A DNA stretch of 64,000 nucleotides from Caballeronia jiangsuensis (GCA_000648925.1 JFHF01000001.1:62001-126000), one strand, 5' to 3'; numbered from the stretch's first letter, positions 38,285-47,360 are shown. Numbers and translations are program-made. Notes: generated from the letters alone by a model not told the origin.

Positions 38285-39046
38285 ATGACCGATAACGCCG
38301 GCGGCACGCCGCCCTACACGATTCCCGGTTTTCCCGGATTCGGCCAGGCCGACATGATGGGCAAGATGTGGGAGCTGATGCGCCTGAATCCGTTCGCCGC
38401 CGCGATGCCGGGCGGCGGGCAGGGCATGGGTCCCTCTCTCTCGATGATGTCCGACATGCTCGCTCCGCTCACCAACATCGAAGAACTCGACAAGCGCGTG
38501 ACGGACATGCGCGCCGTCGAGCACTGGTTGAAGCTCAATCTCAACATGCTGCAATCGGCGATTCAGGCGCTCGAAGTGCAGCGCGCGACGCTCGCGACGC
38601 TGCGTGCGTTCGGCGCGTATGCGCAGTCGTCGGTCGAGAGCGCGCAGGGCGCGGCGGCGGAAAACAAGAAGACCGTTGCCGCCGGCTGGCCGATGGGCGG
38701 CACGGCCAAAGCGGACGCGCCGAAGCAGGAGCCGGCACGTGAAGCGCCGGCGAGCGCGACATCGGCTGAAGGCGAGGACGCGGCTGGCGACGCCGCAACG
38801 CCGCCCGGCTTCGATCCGACCGGCTGGTGGAACGTGCTGCAATCGCAGTTCAATCAGCTCGCGCATCTCGCCATGCTCCAGCCGGGCATGACCGGCCCGC
38901 TCAACGCAACGGGCGGGGAAGGCGAGCAGCCCGCCGCTGGCGAAACCGACGCCGCACAGGCGGCGAACGACGCCACGGACAAGTCCGAGGCCGCCGCGAA
39001 GAAAACGCCCGCGCGCAAGGCCGCGCCGCGCAAGAAGCCCGTCTGA
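38285..39046 (+). CDS. phaM: Polyhydroxyalkanoate granule protein PhaM
   Basis: 253 residues, start supported by AAGGAG. It shows the PhaM plan: a hydrophobic Gly/Phe/Pro N-terminus with [19 protein letters not shown], the conserved [36 protein letters not shown] helix (shortened here), then Ala/Pro/Asp-rich linkers and a Lys/Ala-rich C-terminus ([14 protein letters not shown]). In Ralstonia, PhaM activates PHB synthase and ties granules to the nucleoid through its basic tail. The presence of PhaM points to polyhydroxyalkanoate storage. It is next to the enoyl-CoA hydratase gene, 40 bases away, and may share its transcript. Confidence 0.9.
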   Translation: MTDNAGGTPPYTIPGFPGFGQADMMGKMWELMRLNPFAAAMPGGGQGMGPSLSMMSDMLAPLTNIEELDKRVTDMRAVEHWLKLNLNMLQSAIQALEVQRATLATLRAFGAYAQSSVESAQGAAAENKKTVAAGWPMGGTAKADAPKQEPAREAPASATSAEGEDAAGDAATPPGFDPTGWWNVLQSQFNQLAHLAMLQPGMTGPLNATGGEGEQPAAGETDAAQAANDATDKSEAAAKKTPARKAAPRKKPV

Positions 39047-39054
39047 TTCTTATG

Positions 39055-39081
39055 CCCGGCGGCGTGCAACGCGTCGCCGGG
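39055..39081. terminator. Hairpin after phaM
   Basis: 7-bp GC stem (39055-39061 with 39075-39081), 13-base loop, no good T-run. A weak or Rho-assisted terminator at best. Confidence 0.4.
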
Positions 39082-39188
39082 TACGCCCTTCGTTTTCCTT
39101 CGATGCAAGGCTGCATCGAACCGCGTCTCGCGTCATCTGATCCAAAGTAGTGCGGAAATGTGTCTCAGCACCGACGCACGTTTCGATT

Positions 39189-39297
39189 TTGTCTATGATG
39201 AAACATCGACGGCGTATAAATTTGTCCACCATGCGGGGTCGGGCACGTAACCTGCATCGAGTGAAGCGCGTGTCTTTAAATCGATCTGTCTATGACA
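39189..39297 (+). promoter_or_regulatory. Candidate promoter/operator region of the MerR-B12 regulator
   Basis: TTGTCT (39189-39194), a 20-base spacer, then TATAAA (39215-39220): a long spacer of the kind MerR-type regulators act on. The 9-mer TGTCTATGA occurs twice (39190-39198 and 39287-39295), the second copy overlapping the start codon inside the near-palindrome TGTC-TAT-GACA. It may be an autoregulatory site; evidence is only by pattern. Confidence 0.4.
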
Positions 39298-40293
39298 AAT
39301 ACATCAGAACAGGACTTCGACTCTGACCCGGCTTCCGATGGCGCCGAACTGCCGGAACCCGTCCCGCCGCGCGCTGCGCCGTCAGGCACAACGGGAATCG
39401 GGATTGGCGCGATCGCTCAGGAGATTGGTCTGACGAAGGACACATTGCGTGTCTGGGAGCGTCGTTACGGCTTTCCCCAGCCGATGCGTTCGCCCGGCGG
39501 CGAGCGGCTCTATCCGCAGGACCAGGTCACGAAGCTGCGGCTCGTGAAGCGCCTGCTCGACGCGGGCCACCGGCCGAGCAAGGTGCTTGGTCAATCGATC
39601 GAACTGTTGCAGCAACTGGCCGAGAGTTCGGGCGTCGGTCAGGACGCGCCGGACGCGGAGCTCGATCATCTGATCTCGTTGTTGCGCGCAAGCGCCTACG
39701 ACGAGTTCCGCTTCGGACTATTGAAGCGCGCGACGCGCGACGGACTCGAACGCTTCGTGCTGGACGTGGCGGCGCCGCTGTCGGCGCGCGTCGGCAACGC
39801 GTGGGCGGCGGGCACGTTACAGGTCTATCACGAACATTTGTTCAGCGAAGCGATCCAGTCCGCGATGCGCACGCTGATGCGCCCGCTCTCCGACGCCGTT
39901 CGTGGGCGCGGCGGACGTCCGCGCGTGCTGCTCACGACGCTCTCGGGCGAAGGTCACGGCCTCGGTATCCTGATGGCCGAGGCGATGTTCACGCTCTCCG
40001 ATTGCGATTGCGTCCAGCTTGGGCTGCAAACGCCGCTGCACGATATCGTCGATGCCGTGGCGGCGCACAAGGTCGATATCGTCGCGCTGTCGTTCACGGC
40101 GGTGCTGCCGGCGCAGTCCATCGCGAACGGCCTGACCGATCTGCGCAACCTGCTGCCCCCGCATGTGCGCATCTGGGTCGGCGGCAGCAGTCCCGCGCTG
40201 CGCCGCAAGTTCAACGACGGCGTGCACTATGTCACAGGGTTGACCCCGATCGATGAAACCGTCGCGGATTGGCGCCAATCGGCCATGCTATGA
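39292..40293 (+). CDS. MerR-type regulator with B12-binding domain, CarH/LitR-like
   Basis: 333 residues. N-terminal MerR winged helix at about 36-105 (GIGAIAQEIGLTKDTLRVWERRYGFPQP, split here), a helical bundle to about 185, then a B12-binding Rossmann domain. The helical part holds W171-x9-E181-H182, the W-x9-EH signature of adenosylcobalamin light sensors, and the B12 domain holds a GEGHGLG loop with His222 placed as a lower axial ligand. Known family members (CarH, LitR) bind DNA as tetramers in the dark and let go in light. Target genes are not known here; the divergent region holds possible self-operators. The next gene on the same strand encodes a diiron protein, after a 385-base gap. 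Confidence 0.85.
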   Translation: MTNTSEQDFDSDPASDGAELPEPVPPRAAPSGTTGIGIGAIAQEIGLTKDTLRVWERRYGFPQPMRSPGGERLYPQDQVTKLRLVKRLLDAGHRPSKVLGQSIELLQQLAESSGVGQDAPDAELDHLISLLRASAYDEFRFGLLKRATRDGLERFVLDVAAPLSARVGNAWAAGTLQVYHEHLFSEAIQSAMRTLMRPLSDAVRGRGGRPRVLLTTLSGEGHGLGILMAEAMFTLSDCDCVQLGLQTPLHDIVDAVAAHKVDIVALSFTAVLPAQSIANGLTDLRNLLPPHVRIWVGGSSPALRRKFNDGVHYVTGLTPIDETVADWRQSAML

Positions 40294-40678
40294 TGAAAAA
40301 CGCTCGCTGCGGCGAGCATTGGCGCGGAATTCGCGTGGCATGCGCATCGCTGTCATGTGAGAACGTCATACTGCACGGCCGGCGCAGTGCCGGCAGCAGG
40401 TTCGGCGCCACTCGACCATACCTCAGGCACAGGTTTCGCTCCTCACCCACGGTAGAACAAGACGCACAACAGCAACATTTGCACAAGAAAGTGCAGTGTT
40501 TTCGCGGCGCGACGCGTCGCCGCAGCGCCGAATTTGAGCGCTCGTTGTCGCTTTTGGTCTTAGGCCGACCGAATCCCGCGTAAAATTGAAAGCTTGGCTG
40601 CTTGCGCGCAGGTTTTCACGCGCGTCCCGGCCGAAGTCATTAGATATAACGTCGCATACGTGGCATCAGGGGTGGACA
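40294..40678 (+). other. Intergenic region before the diiron protein gene
   Basis: 385 bases. It contains no convincing gene. I see an AT-rich block near 40640-40660 (TTAGATATAAC) close to the start codon, which could be a -10 region, but no matching -35. No strong hairpin follows the regulator gene, so readthrough is possible. Confidence 0.45.
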
Positions 40679-41554
40679 ATGAACACCATGCTTTATCCGG
40701 AACTATATAAATCGCTGGAATCCGTCCGCTGGGATATGGAGAAAGACATTCCCTGGGACAAATTCGATGCGTCCCTGCTCACCGACGAGCAGGCCAGGAC
40801 GATCAAGATGAACGCGATCACCGAATGGTCCGCTCTTCCCGCAACCGAAATGTTCCTGCGTGACAACCACCATGACAGCGACTTCTCCGCTTTCATGAGC
40901 GTGTGGTTCTTCGAGGAACAGAAGCATTCGTTGGTGCTGATGGAATACCTGCGGCGCTTCAAGCCGGACATGGTCCCGAGCGAAGAAGAGCTGCACGCGG
41001 TGCGCTTCGAATTCGATCCGGCGCCGCCGCTCGAAACGCTGATGCTGCATTTCTGTGGCGAAATCCGTCTGAATCACTGGTATCGACGCGCAGCCGAGTG
41101 GCACACGGAACCGGTCATCAAGCACATCTACGAAACCATCTCGCGCGACGAAGCACGCCACGGCGGCGCTTATCTGCGCTACATGAAGAAGGCGCTCGCG
41201 AATGCGGGCGACACCGCGCGCGCGGCGTTCGCGAAGATCGGCGTGCTGATGGCGTCGGCGCGCCGCACGGAAAAGCCGCTGCATCCGACCAACCTGCATG
41301 TGAATCAGGCGCTCTTCCCGCGCGACACCGTGCAGTCGCGCCTGCCTGATCCGGAATGGCTCGAACGCTGGCTGGACGACCAGATTCGCTTCGACGATAG
41401 CTGGGAAAAGAAGGTCGTCGAGCGCATTCTGCACAACCTGTCCATTCTGTTCGAGCGTTCGTTCGTGACCGCGCAGGAATTGAATCGCTATCGCAAGGAA
41501 GTGACGCTGCGTCTGCAAGCGGCGCCGGGCGGCGCGGCCGAGCAACCGGCCTGA
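40679..41554 (+). CDS. Diiron ferritin-like/acyl-ACP desaturase-like protein
   Basis: 291 residues from the ATG at 40679. Two repeats of the diiron-ligand pattern are visible: Glu49 followed at 31 residues by E80-QK-H83 (FFEEQKHSLV), and Glu128 (FCGEIRLNHWY) followed at 30 by E158-AR-H161 (SRDEARHGG). This pattern and symmetry belong to ferritin-like diiron enzymes; the lengths fit acyl-ACP desaturase or AurF-type N-oxygenases. A catalytic role is likely but substrate is unknown. No signal peptide or membrane segment. It follows a CarH/LitR-like regulator and may be its target, by context only. Confidence 0.85.
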   Translation: MNTMLYPELYKSLESVRWDMEKDIPWDKFDASLLTDEQARTIKMNAITEWSALPATEMFLRDNHHDSDFSAFMSVWFFEEQKHSLVLMEYLRRFKPDMVPSEEELHAVRFEFDPAPPLETLMLHFCGEIRLNHWYRRAAEWHTEPVIKHIYETISRDEARHGGAYLRYMKKALANAGDTARAAFAKIGVLMASARRTEKPLHPTNLHVNQALFPRDTVQSRLPDPEWLERWLDDQIRFDDSWEKKVVERILHNLSILFERSFVTAQELNRYRKEVTLRLQAAPGGAAEQPA

Positions 41555-41584
41555 GCGTTCAGTCCTTCACGCCTTGACGACGAA

Positions 41585-41615
41585 ACGGCCCGCCGGGTAG
41601 AACCGGCGGGCCGTT
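41585..41615 (+). terminator. Terminator of the diiron protein gene
   Basis: A GC-rich 12-bp stem with a short loop, followed by TTT. It lies 30 bases after the stop codon. Confidence 0.8.
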
Positions 41616-41705
41616 TGCATTTCTGCCCGCATCGATTGGATTCGATTCGTGCCGAAAGCGCCGTGGCACAATGCGCGCTTTCAGCACATCGCAACGAGCG
41701 CCGAC

Positions 41706-42188
41706 ATGTCCGCCATTTTCGAACGCAAGATCATCACGCGCGAAGCGCTCGCCGCGCGCCGTCCGGCTCTCGCCGGTCCCGTCGTCTTTACCAACGGCGT
41801 CTTCGATATTCTTCATCGCGGTCACGTGAGCTATCTCGCCGATGCGAAAGCGCTCGGCGCGACGCTCATCGTCGGCGTGAACAGCGATGCGTCCGTGCGC
41901 ACGCTCGGCAAGGGCGACGATCGCCCGATCAATCGCGAAGACGATCGCATGGCGTTGCTCGCGGCGCTGGAAAGCGTCGACTGGGTCGTGAAGTTCGAGG
42001 AATCGACGCCGCTGGAACTGATCGATGCTCTGCGCCCCGACGTGCTCGTGAAGGGCGGCGACTACGACATGGACAAGCTGGCCGAATCGGCGCTGGTGCG
42101 CGGCTGGGGCGGCAAGGCGCTCGCCATCGCGTTCGAGCACGATCGATCGACGACCGCGCTGCTCAAAAAGGTCCGCGCGCAGTCCTGA
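41706..42188 (+). CDS. rfaE2: D-glycero-beta-D-manno-heptose 1-phosphate adenylyltransferase
   Basis: 160 residues from the ATG at 41706; upstream codons have no support. It is the stand-alone cytidylyltransferase-fold domain of HldE: TNGVFDILHRGHVSYL has the HxGH nucleotide site, then VGVNSDASVRTLGKG, DDRMALLAAL and DVLVKGGDYDMD. It makes ADP-heptose for the lipopolysaccharide inner core. The kinase half (HldA/RfaE1) is not in this window, so the enzyme is of the split type typical for Burkholderia. Convergent with the next gene after 15 bases. Confidence 0.93.
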   Translation: MSAIFERKIITREALAARRPALAGPVVFTNGVFDILHRGHVSYLADAKALGATLIVGVNSDASVRTLGKGDDRPINREDDRMALLAALESVDWVVKFEESTPLELIDALRPDVLVKGGDYDMDKLAESALVRGWGGKALAIAFEHDRSTTALLKKVRAQS

Positions 42189-42203
42189 TTCGCGTTCGCG
42201 GAA

Positions 42204-42443
42204 TTACTGCCCGAGCGGCGCGGACTGCACGTTGGCGGCAGGCGCCGGTCCGCCGACGCGCGGCTGATCGAACGCTTCTTCGGGGCTCAGCGGTCGCGTA
42301 GCGAGCGCTTCGGGATGAACCTGCTGCAACAGATGATGCGGCTCGCGCGCGCCCGCGGCGGGAAGCGGGCCGAACATGCCGCGCATGACCGCGAACATCA
42401 GCAGGTTGCCGAGAATCAGAAGGGCGATCAGCCAGCGCAGCAT
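42204..42443 (-). CDS. Small single-span membrane protein, possibly a reduced SPOR-type protein
   Basis: 79 residues from the ATG at 42443, eight bases after GGAG. One membrane segment at the very N-terminus (MLRWLIALLILGNLLMFAVM) and then a Pro/Ala/Gln-rich tail. No domain found. In relatives I recall a longer SPOR-domain protein next to coaX; the start of this one resembles those, so it may be a shortened descendant, which is uncertain. It follows coaX on the same strand with a gap of 29 bases and is likely co-transcribed with birA and coaX. Confidence 0.7.
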   Translation of the reverse strand: MLRWLIALLILGNLLMFAVMRGMFGPLPAAGAREPHHLLQQVHPEALATRPLSPEEAFDQPRVGGPAPAANVQSAPLGQ

Positions 42444-42472
42444 TCTTTTGCTCCGTCCATCAAACAAATCGG

Positions 42473-43285
42473 TCAGTCAGACGACTGGCGCGCCGTCGCG
42501 TCGCGCGCGATGAGCGCGAGGCCGGACAGCACGAGGGAATCGTGTCGCGTGTACGGCACGTCGAGTGCGCCCGCGATTTCATTTGCCGCGCCGCCGCCGA
42601 GCACGAGCCGGACGTCGGCGTGCCAGTCCGCTTTCAGGTCGCACCACGCGCGTTCGATCAGCGCCGCCTGCGCGAGCAGGCATCCGGCCGAGAGCGCGGC
42701 GGCGGTATCGGTGGCGAAGAGACTGCGTGTCTGATTCAGCGCCTCGCGCGCCGATGCCGCGTCGAGCGTCGGCAACTGCGCGGTGTGGCTGCCGAGCGAT
42801 TCCATCATCAGCGACCAGCCGGGCGCGATCAGGCCGCCCGTGAAGACGCCGTCGGCGCGCAATGCTTCGAGCGTCGTCGCGGTGCCGAAAGTCGCGACCA
42901 GCAGATGCTCGCCCGGATAGGCCGCCCGCGCGGCGATCATGCCGGCCCAGCGATCGCTGCCGAGGCGCGTCGGGTCCGCGTAAGTGTTGATCACGCCGCA
43001 CTGCTCGGCGCGCGCACGCACGACGGTGCGCGGCAAGGTCGGCCAGCGCGCGTCGATCAGACGCTGGATGCGGTTCTGCACCGGCATGCCCGCGACGTTC
43101 GAAATCCAGGCGCTCGAAGGCGTGGGCAACCCGGACCAGGCGTCGAGCGCGGCGTCATCGGCGGCGGTCGAATGATGCGCGTGTTCGAACGCGCTGTTCG
43201 ACAGCGACGCGCCGGTGTCATCGACGAGCGACCACTTGATGCGGCTGTTGCCCGCATCGATGAGCAGGTACGGCGCTTCGCTCAC
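42473..43285 (-). CDS. coaX: Type III pantothenate kinase
   Basis: 270 residues from a GTG at 43285 that overlaps the birA stop. The actin-like fold of Coa[12 protein letters not shown] at the N-terminus (first phosphate loop), the [21 protein letters not shown] pantothenate site, [13 protein letters not shown] (second loop) and the [12 protein letters not shown] segment. It phosphorylates pantothenate, the first step to coenzyme A, needs K+ and is not feedback-inhibited by CoA. The birA-coaX order is classic in beta-proteobacteria. Confidence 0.95.
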   Translation of the reverse strand: MSEAPYLLIDAGNSRIKWSLVDDTGASLSNSAFEHAHHSTAADDAALDAWSGLPTPSSAWISNVAGMPVQNRIQRLIDARWPTLPRTVVRARAEQCGVINTYADPTRLGSDRWAGMIAARAAYPGEHLLVATFGTATTLEALRADGVFTGGLIAPGWSLMMESLGSHTAQLPTLDAASAREALNQTRSLFATDTAAALSAGCLLAQAALIERAWCDLKADWHADVRLVLGGGAANEIAGALDVPYTRHDSLVLSGLALIARDATARQSSD

Positions 43286-44169
43286 GGACGCTCCCGCGCG
43301 AGGCGCAGCGTGAGTTCGCCGGTCGTGACGGTGCGCGGGCCCTCGGGCGCGTCGATCAGCAACTGGCCGCTTTCGTCGACGCCCGATGCAATCCCGCGCG
43401 TCACTTCCATGCCCTGATCCATCAGCACGACTTCGCGTCCGGCCCACGCGTGCGCGTCGAGCCAGCGCTGGCGGAAAGGTCGGAAGCCTTCAGTTTCGAA
43501 ACGCGGCAGCGCAGCGTCGAGCGCGTTGAGAAGCGCGGCGAGGGTGTCGGTGAGATTGGCGTCGGGCCATGCGCGCGCGAGCGCCGCGGGCGTGGTGCCG
43601 GGCGCGGAAGGCGTGGCCTGGCGGTTGGCATCGTCGACCTGGGCGGCCAGTTGCTCCGCGCCATGCAGATTCACGCCGATGCCGATCACGACCGCCGTCG
43701 CGTTCGGCGTATTCCACGCGGTTTCGATGAGGATGCCGGCGAGCTTGCCGTCGTCGAGCAGGACGTCGTTCGGCCATTTCAGCGCGGGTCGCGCGGATGG
43801 CGAGAGCGGCAGATGCGCGAGCGCGTCGAGCACGGCGGTGCCGATGGCGAGACTCAGACCCGACAGCCCTTCGATCGGCCGCTTCAGCACGCAGCCGACC
43901 GACATCAGCAGCGCATTGCCCGGTTCGGCGAGCCACGCGCGGCCGCGCCGTCCGCGCCCGGCGGTCTGCGAATACGCGACGCGGGCGAGCGGCGCGGGCG
44001 TGCTGCCGCGACGCGAGGCGCGCAACTGCTCCATCACGTCGGCGTTCGTCGAGCCCGTTTCGTCGACGATATCGATGGTCCAGTCGCGGGCGGGCCGTTC
44101 GGCGAGCGTCGCGAGCCGGGTGCGGTCGATGCGCCAGGGCGCATCGGGGGCGAAGGGAGTTGAGTTCAT
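43282..44169 (-). CDS. birA: Biotin protein ligase without DNA-binding domain
   Basis: 295 residues from the ATG at 44169; a start further upstream lacks support. The catalytic domain is complete: the [10 protein letters not shown] segment, GRGRRGRAW (biotinyl-AMP loop), the [15 protein letters not shown] motif with the catalytic Lys and the C-terminal SH3-like domain. Only about 30 residues precede the catalytic core, too few for the winged helix of E. coli BirA, so this is a group I ligase that cannot act as a biotin repressor. It biotinylates acetyl-CoA carboxylase. The downstream gene coaX is translationally coupled. Confidence 0.94.
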   Translation of the reverse strand: MNSTPFAPDAPWRIDRTRLATLAERPARDWTIDIVDETGSTNADVMEQLRASRRGSTPAPLARVAYSQTAGRGRRGRAWLAEPGNALLMSVGCVLKRPIEGLSGLSLAIGTAVLDALAHLPLSPSARPALKWPNDVLLDDGKLAGILIETAWNTPNATAVVIGIGVNLHGAEQLAAQVDDANRQATPSAPGTTPAALARAWPDANLTDTLAALLNALDAALPRFETEGFRPFRQRWLDAHAWAGREVVLMDQGMEVTRGIASGVDESGQLLIDAPEGPRTVTTGELTLRLARERP

Positions 44170-44340
44170 GGCGGATATTGTAGCGGCGCAAAGCCGGTTT
44201 TTCGCTTGCTGAAACCTCGCCTTGTAAGGTGTGACGCCGATTCCGGGCTTTCGCGGCGCGAGATCATCCCCTCGCCCCCGCGACACACTTCGCTACAATG
44301 TCCTCTCCCGTTCAACCGCGTCTCACCGCGCCATCGATCC

Positions 44341-45468
44341 TTGGACTTCGACACGCCGCCGCGCCTAAGAGTGGAAGCCGGTCAGCAGGGCAAGGTGGTC
44401 CGGCTCTCGGGCCAGTGGACCGCGCTCGCGCTCGCCCGGGACCGCGCGAAGAGCGGCGTCACGCGGCGGCTGCGCGCCATCGGGCGCGAGGCGATCGGCC
44501 AGTGGGATCTGTTGTCGATCGAGCGGCTCGATCACGTCGGCGGTCAGGCGCTGTGGCGCGTGTGGGGCCGCAAGATGCCCGCGACCATCGCGCTGTCCGA
44601 TACCCAGCGCGAAATCTTCGAGCGCGTCGCGCTGCTCGACGCCGAGCGCGAGGAACCCGAGCCCGTCGATCGCGTCGATCCCGTCACGCGCCTCGGCCAG
44701 CTCATCTTCGATTTCTTCGATCACCTCTACGGCGGCCTCGCGATGTTCGGCGCCTTCGTGCTCGATCTCGTCGGGCTCGTGCGGCGTCCGCAGCGCATTC
44801 CGTGGACGGAAATCTCCGCCAATATTTACAGCGCCGGGGCGCAGGCGCTCGCGATCACCGCGCTCGTCGCGTTTCTGATCGGCATCGTGCTGAGCTATCT
44901 GTCCGCGCAACAGTTGCAGGCGTTCGGCGCGAATCAGTACATCGTCAACATTCTCGGGCTTTCGGTGATCCGCGAGCTCGGACCGGTGCTCTCCGCGATT
45001 CTCGTCGCCGGGCGCTCGGGCTCCGCGATCACCGCGCAGATCGGCGTGATGCGCGTCACCGAAGAACTCGACGCGATGCAGGTCATGGGCATCCCGCACG
45101 GACTGCGGCTCGTGCTGCCGCGCGTGATCGCGCTCGGTATCGCGATGCCGCTGCTCGTCATGTGGACCAATATCATTGCGTTGACGGGCGGCGCGCTGGC
45201 GGCGAAGCTCGTGCTGTCGATCGACATGAACTTCTTCATCCGCTCGCTGCCGTCGGTCGTGCCGATCGCGAATCTGTGGATCGGGCTCGGCAAGGGCGTC
45301 GTGTTCGGCATGCTGATCGCGCTCGCCGCGTGTCACTTCGGTTTCCGCATCAAGGCGAATTCGCAGAGTCTCGGCGAAGGCACGACGACATCCGTCGTGA
45401 CATCGATCACCATCGTGATTCTCGCGGACGCCGTGTTCGCGATCCTGTTTCAGAACGTCGGACTCTGA
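44341..45468 (+). CDS. mlaE: Mla-type ABC transporter permease fused to STAS-like domain
   Basis: 375 residues if the TTG at 44341 is used (the start is not certain, since no good ribosome binding site precedes it). The first ~105 residues (LRVEAGQQGKVVRLSGQWTA, then QWDLLSIERLDHVGGQALW) resemble a STAS/MlaB-type domain; the rest is the MlaE permease with the conserved helix NILGLSVIRELGPVLSAILV and VMGIPHGLRLVLPRVIALG. In classical Mla systems STAS (MlaB) is a separate protein, here it is fused. It exports or imports phospholipid together with the ATPase and MCE protein encoded next, at the inner membrane. Confidence 0.88.
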   Translation: MDFDTPPRLRVEAGQQGKVVRLSGQWTALALARDRAKSGVTRRLRAIGREAIGQWDLLSIERLDHVGGQALWRVWGRKMPATIALSDTQREIFERVALLDAEREEPEPVDRVDPVTRLGQLIFDFFDHLYGGLAMFGAFVLDLVGLVRRPQRIPWTEISANIYSAGAQALAITALVAFLIGIVLSYLSAQQLQAFGANQYIVNILGLSVIRELGPVLSAILVAGRSGSAITAQIGVMRVTEELDAMQVMGIPHGLRLVLPRVIALGIAMPLLVMWTNIIALTGGALAAKLVLSIDMNFFIRSLPSVVPIANLWIGLGKGVVFGMLIALAACHFGFRIKANSQSLGEGTTTSVVTSITIVILADAVFAILFQNVGL

Positions 45469-45473
45469 CCGCC

Positions 45474-46352
45474 ATGTCGACCACGCTCGCCACAGCCGTT
45501 CGCCATCAGCCGCCGCCCGTCATCGCGGAACCGGTGATCGAGGTGCGCGATCTCACCAAGCGCTACGGGCGCACGGTGATCCACGAGCATCTGAATCTGG
45601 ATGTGCGGCGCGGCGAGATCGTCGCGCTCCTCGGCGGATCGGGTTCGGGCAAGACCACGCTCGTGCGGCAGATGCTCGGGCTGGAATCGCCGACATCGGG
45701 CACCATCCGCGTGCTCGGCGAGGAATGGGCGCAGATGGACGAGGAAACGGCGAAAATGCTGCGCACGCGCTCGGGCATGATGTTCCAGCAGGGCGCGCTG
45801 TTCTCGTCGCTGACCGTGTACGACAACATCGCGCAGCCGTTTCGCGAGCTCGGCAAGATTCCCGAGGACCTGATCCGCGAATTCGTGATGTTGAAGCTCG
45901 AGATGGTCGGGCTGTCGTGCAAGCACGCGAGCAAGATGCCGTCGGCGCTGTCGGGCGGGATGGTGAAACGCGTGGGCATCGCGCGGGCGATCGCGCTGGA
46001 GCCCGAACTGCTTTTTCTCGACGAACCGACCGCCGGCCTCGATCCGAAGGCGTCGGACGAGTTCGTCGATCTGATCGCGACGCTGCATCGCGCGCTCGGG
46101 CTCACCGTCGTTCTCGTCACACACGATCTCGATACGATGGTCGCGCTCTCGACGCGCGTCGCCGTGCTCGCGGAACGGCGCGTGCTCGTCGCGGCGCCGG
46201 TTGAGGAGGCGTGCGCGGTGGATCATCCGTTCATCCGCGAGTATTTTCTCGGACGGCGCGGGCGTCGCGCGTTGCAGGCGCTGCCGCCCGAGCGCCGCGC
46301 GAAACTGCCGCCGGCCGCGCTCGAGGACGCGCCGATCGCCGTCAACAAATAG
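45474..46352 (+). CDS. mlaF: Mla-type ABC transporter ATPase
   Basis: 292 residues from the ATG at 45474. ATPase motifs: Walker A GGSGSGKTT, signature LSGGMVKRVGIARAIA, Walker B LLFLDEPTAGLDP, switch His in VLVTHDL. The order of residues in LSGGM (not LSGGQ) and the short C-terminal helix fit MlaF. It powers the permease encoded just before (5-base gap). Ends about 50 bases before the MCE gene. Part of the mlaEFD-lipoprotein operon. Confidence 0.95.
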   Translation: MSTTLATAVRHQPPPVIAEPVIEVRDLTKRYGRTVIHEHLNLDVRRGEIVALLGGSGSGKTTLVRQMLGLESPTSGTIRVLGEEWAQMDEETAKMLRTRSGMMFQQGALFSSLTVYDNIAQPFRELGKIPEDLIREFVMLKLEMVGLSCKHASKMPSALSGGMVKRVGIARAIALEPELLFLDEPTAGLDPKASDEFVDLIATLHRALGLTVVLVTHDLDTMVALSTRVAVLAERRVLVAAPVEEACAVDHPFIREYFLGRRGRRALQALPPERRAKLPPAALEDAPIAVNK

Positions 46353-46400
46353 CCGAACGACGCCTCACCGACGCCGCCGCGAAGTCAAAGGAACCTGCCG

Positions 46401-47360
46401 ATGGAAAACAAATCACACGCGTTCTGGACCGGTCTCTTCACGATCGTCCTCGTGCTGGCCATCGCGTTCGCCGTGTTCTTCTTCAACGTGGACCGCACCG
46501 TGCGCGTGCCTTACGACCTGATCGCGCGCACCAACGTGACCGGCCTCTTCACGGACGCGGCCGTGCGTTATCGCGGTCTGGGCGTCGGCAAGGTGCAATC
46601 GATCCGCTTCGACAAGGAGCATCCGGGCCAGATCCGTATCCGCATTCTCGTCGACAAGAACGCGCCGATGACGCACTCGACCTTCGCGACGCTCGGCTTT
46701 CAGGGCGTGACGGGCATCGCGTTCGTGCAGCTCGACGACACCGGCAAGGACACCTCGCCGCTCGATTCGTCGCCGCAACATGTCGCCGAAGTGCCGATGC
46801 GCGCGGGCCTCTTCGAACAGTTGCAGCAGCGCGGAGACGTGATCCTGAAGAAGTTCGAGCGGCTGTCCGAGGACGCCGACAAATTCCTTTCCGACGACGT
46901 GCGCGATCAGCTCATGGCCACGACGAAAAGCCTGCAGGGCGCGGCGGACAGCATCACGGCGCTCGCGGGTCAGGTCCAGCCCGCGGTGGCCCAGTTGCCG
47001 CAGACGCTGAAGCAACTCAACACCACGCTCGCCTCGACCAACCAGTTCGTGCAGAACCTGAATCGTCCGGATGGCCCGTTCGTCGCCAATCTGAACAAGG
47101 CGGGCAAGGCCGCCGAGGAAGCGGGCGCGGCGCTCGCGGACATGAACGAGTCGCTGCGCTTCGTGACGGCGCGCGTCGGCTTCGAGGCGTTGCCGCGCTT
47201 CTATTCGTTCGGCGACGACGTGAGCGCGGCGGCGCGTTCGGTCGATCGCGCCGCCGACGCGTTCAGCACCAATCCGCGCAGCGTGCTCTTCGGCGCGCCG
47301 CAAAAGGAGCCGGGACCGGGCGAGCCGGGCTTCACGTGGCCCGCGAAAGCAGCGCATTGA
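46401..47360 (+). CDS. mlaD: MCE-domain protein of the Mla-type transporter
   Basis: 319 residues, AAGGAA before the ATG. One N-terminal membrane segment (about residues 10-28), a single MCE domain (FTDAAVRYRGLGVGKVQSIRF, then IRILVDKNAPM and ATLGFQGVTGIAFVQL) and a long C-terminal helical/coiled-coil part, longer than in E. coli MlaD (183 aa). MCE hexamers form a tunnel for lipid from the inner membrane. The extended helical tail may form a needle as in PqiB/LetB types. Confidence 0.94.
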   Translation: MENKSHAFWTGLFTIVLVLAIAFAVFFFNVDRTVRVPYDLIARTNVTGLFTDAAVRYRGLGVGKVQSIRFDKEHPGQIRIRILVDKNAPMTHSTFATLGFQGVTGIAFVQLDDTGKDTSPLDSSPQHVAEVPMRAGLFEQLQQRGDVILKKFERLSEDADKFLSDDVRDQLMATTKSLQGAADSITALAGQVQPAVAQLPQTLKQLNTTLASTNQFVQNLNRPDGPFVANLNKAGKAAEEAGAALADMNESLRFVTARVGFEALPRFYSFGDDVSAAARSVDRAADAFSTNPRSVLFGAPQKEPGPGEPGFTWPAKAAH

